Source: an uncultured Bacilli bacterium (GTDB taxonomy: Bacteria; Bacillota_I; Bacilli_A; RF39; UBA660). From it: a stretch of DNA of 9,068 nt. The position numbers and the translations under genes were made by a program. Below are positions 5,455-9,068 of this stretch, piece after piece (the first letter of the stretch is position 1; the number at the start of each line of letters is the position of its first letter). The notes beneath the pieces were generated by a model. It was given only the letters and a program-made list of their open reading frames with translations, was not told the origin of the DNA and did no database searches. The DNA lies in NCBI GenBank assembly GCA_944331885.1, contig CALVJF010000025.1:1-9068 (forward strand), read 5' to 3'.

Positions 5455-6000
5455 TTGGCAATATTAATATTTTTATTATTAGTTATAGCGTTTGTAGGGA
5501 GTATAGGAATATTTTATATAATTTTTTACAATCGATTAATGACTTATCGTTCAAAAATTGAGCAAGCTGAATCGATAATTGATGAATGCTTAAGAAATAA
5601 ATATGACTCAATAGTAAAAATTGATTCGCTAATTAGCGCAAATTTGAAGCATGAAAAATCATTCTTTGCAGATTTAAACACAATTAAAGATGATAATATA
5701 ACAAATTTTGATTTTGATCGTAAGTTGGTTTCATATATGGCAATTGTTGAACAATTAAAACAAGATTATGATAGCGTTAATGAGGATAGAGAAATTAAAA
5801 AAATTTTAAGTGATATTAAAGCAATAGATGAAAAATTAAAAGCAGCTAAAGTTTTCTATAATAAGTATACAAATAAGAGTAATGAAATGGTTAGATCTTT
5901 TCCATCAAATATTGTAGCTAAGTTACATAATATGAATATTAAGCCGTTCTTTGATGGAAAAGATATGCAAGATGATATAGTAGATGACTTTAAAATATAA
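5455..6000 (+). CDS. lemA: LemA-family membrane-anchored helical protein
   Basis: 181 aa from a TTG start chosen because AGAGGTGG ends 5 bases upstream. One N-terminal membrane helix (about 2-24, LIFLLLVIAFVGSIGIFYII) is followed by an all-helical domain. Family markers: FYNRLMTYRSKIEQAESIID at the start (compare YNRLVxxRNxVxEAWsqID), KHEK (65-68), and the C-terminal AAKVFYNKYTNK...MVRSFPSNIVAKL (about 130-157; compare aRrfYNdaVxxyN and FPsniiA). The canonical motif around R48-Y50 (NKYDSI) replaces the common RRxDLIPNLV, so the helix-1 turn is divergent. LemA proteins are widespread; molecular function is not established, and topology (cytoplasmic or external helical bundle) is debated, so no function is assigned. 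The gene is monocistronic, divergent from the MBL gene and convergent with ung through a shared terminator that contains its TAA. Confidence 0.85.
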   Translation: MAILIFLLLVIAFVGSIGIFYIIFYNRLMTYRSKIEQAESIIDECLRNKYDSIVKIDSLISANLKHEKSFFADLNTIKDDNITNFDFDRKLVSYMAIVEQLKQDYDSVNEDREIKKILSDIKAIDEKLKAAKVFYNKYTNKSNEMVRSFPSNIVAKLHNMNIKPFFDGKDMQDDIVDDFKI

Positions 6001-6027
6001 GACTAGTTAAATAGTCTTATTTTATTT
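5997..6027. terminator. Bidirectional terminator between lemA and ung with paired stop codons
   Basis: Perfect 9-bp stem ATAAGACTA / TAGTCTTAT (5997-6005 with 6012-6020) and a 6-base loop. The plus strand exits into TTTTATTT (6020-6027); the minus strand exits into ATTTTA. The lemA TAA is 5998-6000 and the ung TAA is 6019..6017; these two triplets are exact pairing partners in the stem. Only two G-C pairs, so strength is uncertain. Confidence 0.75.
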
Positions 6028-6679
6028 GCCAATCTATAGGTTTGAGGCCATTTTTTATTAAAAAACTATTTGTTTTAGAAAAGGGTTTACTACCAAAGAA
6101 ACCATAACGAGCTGAAAATGGTGATGGATGAGGTGAAGTTATGACTAAATGTTGGGGATTAGTTATATACTTCATTTTTTCTTTAGCAAAGTTACCCCAT
6201 AATATAAAGACAATTGGTTCTTTTTTTTGATTAAGAATTTTGATTATGTAATCAGTTAATAATTCCCAGCCTATTTTTTTATGACTTGCTGGAGTATCTT
6301 TAACAACAGTTAAAACGGAATTTAAAAGTAATACTCCTTCTTTAGCCCAGCTTGTTAAATCACCATATTGAGCTGGTTGGATTTTTAAATCATCATATAA
6401 TTCTTGATAAATATTACGGAGAGATGGTGGAATTTTTACGCCTTTTTGAACTGAAAATGACAAGCCATGAGCTTCATTTTCGCCGTGATATGGATCTTGG
6501 CCTAATATTACAACTTTTACTTTTTCATATGGAGTTAATTTTAAAGCTTCAAATATGTGGGATTTTGGAGGATAAATGGTTTTTGTTGCATATTCATGGT
6601 TTATTTTTTGAATAAATTTTTTAAAGCCTGGGCTTTGCCAAATTATTGCTAATTTTTCATCCCAACTATTACCTATCAT
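6017..6679 (-). CDS. ung: Uracil-DNA glycosylase, family 1
   Basis: 220 aa from ATG 6679. It removes uracil from DNA (from dUTP misincorporation or cytosine deamination), the first step of base excision repair. Family-1 motifs are complete: GQDPYH (60-65, catalytic Asp62), SFSVQKGVKIPPSL (74-87), LLLN (117-120, uracil-binding Asn120), and SPHPSP (182-187, catalytic His184 and the Leu/Pro loop). Length is that of B. subtilis and E. coli Ung (about 225 aa). The reading frame extends 18 codons further to ATG 6733, but that stretch covers the promoter and has no ribosome binding site, while AAGGAA (6689..6684) stands 4 bases before ATG 6679. Monocistronic; transcription starts after the rlmH terminator and ends in the hairpin shared with lemA. 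Confidence 0.97.
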   Translation of the reverse strand: MIGNSWDEKLAIIWQSPGFKKFIQKINHEYATKTIYPPKSHIFEALKLTPYEKVKVVILGQDPYHGENEAHGLSFSVQKGVKIPPSLRNIYQELYDDLKIQPAQYGDLTSWAKEGVLLLNSVLTVVKDTPASHKKIGWELLTDYIIKILNQKKEPIVFILWGNFAKEKMKYITNPQHLVITSPHPSPFSARYGFFGSKPFSKTNSFLIKNGLKPIDWQIK

Positions 6680-6700
6680 AACATTCCTTCTTTCTTTTAT

Positions 6701-6709
6701 ATTGTAACA
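6701..6709 (-). promoter_or_regulatory. Extended -10 promoter of ung
   Basis: On the minus strand TGTTACAAT (6709..6701) is an extended -10 (TG-N-TACAAT). The -35 position is a poor match. The predicted start near 6694 gives a leader of about 15 bases containing AAGGAA, and excludes the longer reading frame beginning at 6733. Confidence 0.6.
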
Positions 6710-6733
6710 TACTACAGATATTTTCCTATACAT

Positions 6734-6762
6734 AAAAAGATTGTTTTACTTAAACAATCTTT
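6734..6762 (-). terminator. Intrinsic terminator of the LysM-G5-M23/walJ/rlmH operon
   Basis: Minus-strand perfect 11-bp stem AAAGATTGTTT / AAACAATCTTT (6762..6752 with 6746..6736), 5-base loop, then five T (6738..6734, the first three shared with the stem). It starts 7 bases after the rlmH TAA (6772..6770). This is the only visible terminator here that does not hold a stop codon. Confidence 0.85.
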
Positions 6763-6769
6763 ATTGGAT

Positions 6770-7207
6770 TTATTTATGGTAAGTTTCATTATTATTTATT
6801 TTATATGCCCTATAAATCTGTTCTAATAATATTGCTCGAAATAATCCATGCGGATACGTTAGTTTAGAAAATGATAAATGATAATTTGATATTTCCTTTA
6901 TCGACTGATCTATTCCATTCGAACTTCCAATAATAAATACTATGTTACTATAATTGATAAATGTTTTATCAATTAATTTTGCAAAATCCAAGCTATCTAA
7001 CATTTTTCCTTCTATTTCTAAAGTAATTATGAAATCATTATTGCTTATGTGATTTTTTATTAAATTAGCCTCTTCAGATAAATTATTTGTGTCTTTCAAT
7101 TCAATTATTTCCAATTTATGATATTTGTTTATTCGTTCTTTATAATCATTTATCATATCTTTTAAGTATTGCTCTTTTATTTTACCCAAAGCAATTATTT
7201 TTATCAT
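6770..7207 (-). CDS. rlmH: 23S rRNA pseudouridine-1915 N3-methyltransferase RlmH
   Basis: 145 aa. SPOUT-fold methyltransferase that adds a methyl to N3 of pseudouridine 1915 in helix 69 of 23S rRNA, using SAM, as a homodimer on the 70S ribosome. Family features: N-terminal IIALGKIKEQYL, LEIEGK (63-68), SAM-site strand and loop FIIGSSNGI (91-99), and the characteristic C-terminal stretch LSFSKLTYPHGLFRAILLEQ, IYRAYKINN, then terminal YHK. B. subtilis RlmH is 159 aa; this one is about 14 shorter, mostly in the variable middle (about 38-58), and its SAM loop reads GSSNG where many relatives have GGSxG. The ATG overlaps the walJ TGA (ATGA), with AGAGGT (7222..7217) inside walJ. The terminator follows directly. 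Confidence 0.95.
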   Translation of the reverse strand: MIKIIALGKIKEQYLKDMINDYKERINKYHKLEIIELKDTNNLSEEANLIKNHISNNDFIITLEIEGKMLDSLDFAKLIDKTFINYSNIVFIIGSSNGIDQSIKEISNYHLSFSKLTYPHGLFRAILLEQIYRAYKINNNETYHK

Positions 7208-7968
7208 ATTTCAATTACCTCTGATTTTTCTTTTTGACGGGCACATTTAATATTGTTAAATTCAATAGAATTATTACTGAATACTTGATTAATAGTATTT
7301 AAAGCCAATTCTTCGGTATTATTTTTGTGACTTAGATGCATTAATAAAATTTCTTTAGTATTAGGACCGATTAATTTACTCATATATATTGCTGAATCTT
7401 GATTAGATAAGTGTCCATACGGTCCAACTACTCTTGTTTTTAGCCATTTAGGGTATGGTCCATTGATAAGCATTTCAATATCGTGATTACTCTCTATTAA
7501 GTACACTTCTTTGTTTGATAAATATTGAAAATATTTGTGATTTAAGTAACCTGTATCAGTTAAGTATACTACTGATTTGTTATTTTCAGTAATAATAAAT
7601 CCGCGTGAATCATTTGTATCATGTGACGTCTTAATACTTTTAATGGTACAGTCATCTAAATTTATATCATCATTAAAGATAATCAATCTTTCGTAATCTT
7701 TTAAATCTATTAAATCGTTTAACATACTAAATGTTAAGCAAATTTGGGGATGATTCTTTTTTAAAAATGTTTTAAGGGCTTTAATATGATCATCATGGGT
7801 ATGACTAATAAGAATGTAATCTATATCACTTGGTGCGACATTTAGCTCGGATAATTTGGTACTAATATATTTTAAATTAGTACCAACATCTATAAGGATT
7901 TTATGGTTTTTGGTTTCAACGTAGGTAACATTTCCTTCTGAGCCGCTAGCTAAAACACAAACTTTCAT
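7204..7968 (-). CDS. walJ: WalJ/YycJ-family metallo-beta-lactamase fold protein
   Basis: 254 aa. N-terminal VLASGSEGN (5-13) is the family hallmark. Metal ligands: SHTHDDH (55-61: H56, H58, D60, H61), H116 (SHD), D138 (TDTG), H186 (GHLSN), plus H211 (MHLSHKNN). ESNHDIEML and GPYPKWLK (159-177) match B. subtilis YycJ closely. WalJ belongs to the walRKHIJ cluster of Bacillota; it is a predicted nuclease or phosphodiesterase-like enzyme with reported links to coordinating replication and cell division, but its substrate is not firmly known. As in many Firmicutes rlmH lies downstream, but here with no gene between them (B. subtilis has an HtrA-type protease gene between). It starts one base after the stop of the LysM-G5-M23 gene, with a weak AGGTT site, and probably depends on translation from upstream. 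Confidence 0.88.
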   Translation of the reverse strand: MKVCVLASGSEGNVTYVETKNHKILIDVGTNLKYISTKLSELNVAPSDIDYILISHTHDDHIKALKTFLKKNHPQICLTFSMLNDLIDLKDYERLIIFNDDINLDDCTIKSIKTSHDTNDSRGFIITENNKSVVYLTDTGYLNHKYFQYLSNKEVYLIESNHDIEMLINGPYPKWLKTRVVGPYGHLSNQDSAIYMSKLIGPNTKEILLMHLSHKNNTEELALNTINQVFSNNSIEFNNIKCARQKEKSEVIEI

Positions 7969-7969
7969 A

Positions 7970-9068
7970 TTAGAACCTAATTATTCTCCTAGGATTAATT
8001 GGTGTCCCACCATTATATGGCATACCAATGAAAACTCCTAAATGTAGATGTGGACCTGTTGTCCAACCAGTATCACCCATTTTACCAATTTGTTGTCCTC
8101 TTTCAACATAATCGCCTACTTTTACTGGTGGCTTAGTTGACATATGAGCATAAACTGTATAGTACCCATTATTATGTTTGATTACTACATTATATCCGGC
8201 ACTATTTCCAACAAATCCTCCCCAACCAGCGTTAACTACTTCGCCATCTAATACGGCATAGATTGGTGAGCCATATCCGGTACCAGAAATATCTATTCCA
8301 TCATGTAAAGTTCCCCAACGGTAGCCGTATTCACTTGTAATTACGTATGGGAAGTTAGTTGGATATCCCCATGTATCCCCAGTGTCGATCTGACTTCCAC
8401 CACCGCCAGAATATTTGCTTCCATAAATGTATACCTCATTTTGAGGTTGGCGTATTACCTCTTCTTCGGTAATGTATGCATCTTGGTTCATTTCTCCATT
8501 AACAACACGAACTTGTTTAGTAATTTTTTGCAAGCCATTAATTCCCGGTGTTTCTAGTTTTTTATATCCTGAATATCGCGAGTCATCATATTTTTTTTCC
8601 GTTTGGAATGGTACCTCAATTACTTCTTTTACTTCTAGGTCATATATTAATGTAAGTTGGGGTTCAATCAAGGCAATATTTATTTCTTGTCCAATTGCTA
8701 AAATAGTATTTTCATTTTTTAAATTTTCATTTGCAATTAAAAGTTCTCCAACGTTTAACTTATTGTCATAAGCAATACTTTCTAAAGTATCACCTTTTTT
8801 TACTTCGTACGTTTCACTTTCAACATTCTTACCAAATAGAAGTTTTTTTACTAAATCTGAACTATTAGTATATATTTCTTCACCAACACTAATATAGCCT
8901 TCCTTAATTGTAATCGTGTCTTCAAAATACATATTATCAATTATTTCACCAGTGTCAGTAATTTCTTCTTGATTTTCGTTAATATAGTTTTCATATTCAT
9001 CCTTACCAACGAAAGTAGAAATGTAAGCATCTATAGCGTCCTCAAAAACTTTTTTATCTAATACATTA
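7970..9068 (-). CDS. LysM-G5-M23 cell-wall peptidase, 5' end cut by window edge
   Basis: 365 residues visible; the frame is open through the window edge, so ATG 8932 is an internal methionine and the N-terminus (presumably a signal peptide or anchor) is missing. Numbering from the first visible residue: a poorly recognised acidic region (1-85, IDAYISTFVGKDEYENYI), LysM (86-131, YEVKKGDTLESIAYDNKLN...ILAIGQEINI), G5 domain (about 140-215, with IPF-like EVPFQTEKKYDDSRYSGY and GLQKITKQVRVVNGE), a Gly-rich linker (SGGGGS), and an M23/LytM domain (235-365) with H255 and D259 (HDGID), H308 (YAHM), H340 and H342 (GPHLHLG). All zinc ligands are present, so it is likely an active endopeptidase. LysM binds glycan and G5 is a wall or glycan-adhesion module, so it should act outside, held on peptidoglycan. 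Cotranscribed with walJ and rlmH. Confidence 0.9.
   Translation of the reverse strand, partial: NVLDKKVFEDAIDAYISTFVGKDEYENYINENQEEITDTGEIIDNMYFEDTITIKEGYISVGEEIYTNSSDLVKKLLFGKNVESETYEVKKGDTLESIAYDNKLNVGELLIANENLKNENTILAIGQEINIALIEPQLTLIYDLEVKEVIEVPFQTEKKYDDSRYSGYKKLETPGINGLQKITKQVRVVNGEMNQDAYITEEEVIRQPQNEVYIYGSKYSGGGGSQIDTGDTWGYPTNFPYVITSEYGYRWGTLHDGIDISGTGYGSPIYAVLDGEVVNAGWGGFVGNSAGYNVVIKHNNGYYTVYAHMSTKPPVKVGDYVERGQQIGKMGDTGWTTGPHLHLGVFIGMPYNGGTPINPRRIIRF

Noticed and set aside
6680..6733. 18-codon N-terminal extension of Ung from ATG 6733
   Set aside because: It would cover the extended -10 promoter at 6709..6701 and start before the predicted transcript, has no ribosome binding site, and is absent from the family.
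8930..8932. ATG 8932 as the start of the LysM-G5-M23 gene
   Set aside because: The same frame is open for 45 more codons to the window edge with similar composition; no ribosome binding site precedes this ATG, so it is internal.
1..9068. A novel defence, mobile or biosynthetic system
   Set aside because: All genes fall into recognised families with core cell-wall, coat, repair or ribosome roles; there are no nuclease/toxin pairs, repeats, integrases or unusual domain fusions beyond those reported. The unusual signals are in architecture, not in a new gene set.
1..9068. Mollicute origin with genetic code 4
   Set aside because: ftsX and walJ end in TGA inside ATGA overlaps, tryptophans are TGG, and the genome encodes a spore coat protein and wall hydrolases.

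Overview
The window is strongly AT-rich and reads as a cell-walled, spore-forming, low-GC Bacillota (Bacilli / Erysipelotrichia / RF39-like side of the phylum). Supporting this are strong GGAGG/GGTGG ribosome binding sites, the spore-coat protein GerQ, FtsEX with a coiled-coil M23 hydrolase, YitT and WalJ (YycJ) families, and RlmH. TGA is a real stop (ftsX and walJ end in TGA, and tryptophans are TGG), so this is not a code-4 Mollicute. Most of the content is core or near-core; there is no CRISPR array, IS element, phage gene, tRNA or rRNA, and no gene-free stretch over about 115 bases.

Layout. (1) 1-616, minus: type IV prepilin-like protein, cut at its 3' end by the window edge, with its own sigma-A promoter. 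(2) 689-3478, minus: operon ftsE - ftsX - secreted coiled-coil M23 peptidase, with overlapping genes. (3) 3522-4421, minus: YitT-family membrane protein, divergent from gerQ. (4) 4487-4840, plus: gerQ, convergent with (5) 4837-5340, minus: a short glyoxalase-II-like metallo-beta-lactamase fold protein. (6) 5455-6000, plus: LemA-family protein starting at TTG, convergent with (7) 6017-6679, minus: uracil-DNA glycosylase. (8) 6770-9068, minus: operon LysM-G5-M23 peptidase (5' end outside the window) - walJ - rlmH.

How the genes work together. Two loci make peptidoglycan-cleaving enzymes. In the FtsEX operon an ABC-type complex presumably gates its own co-transcribed hydrolase. In the last operon a LysM-anchored M23 enzyme is cotranscribed with walJ, a gene that in other Bacillota sits in the WalRK cell-wall regulon cluster and is followed by rlmH. 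GerQ ties the locus to sporulation (in Bacillus it localises the germination hydrolase CwlJ). Ung and RlmH are housekeeping DNA-repair and ribosome-methylation enzymes.

The most unusual feature is compaction of gene ends. In four of the five visible intrinsic terminators, the stop codon or codons of the gene lie in the hairpin itself (six genes). At lemA/ung the two opposed stop codons base-pair with each other across one bidirectional hairpin. At yitT/ftsE the promoter of the next operon is embedded in the terminator. I see no convincing novel multi-gene system; that would be overclaiming.
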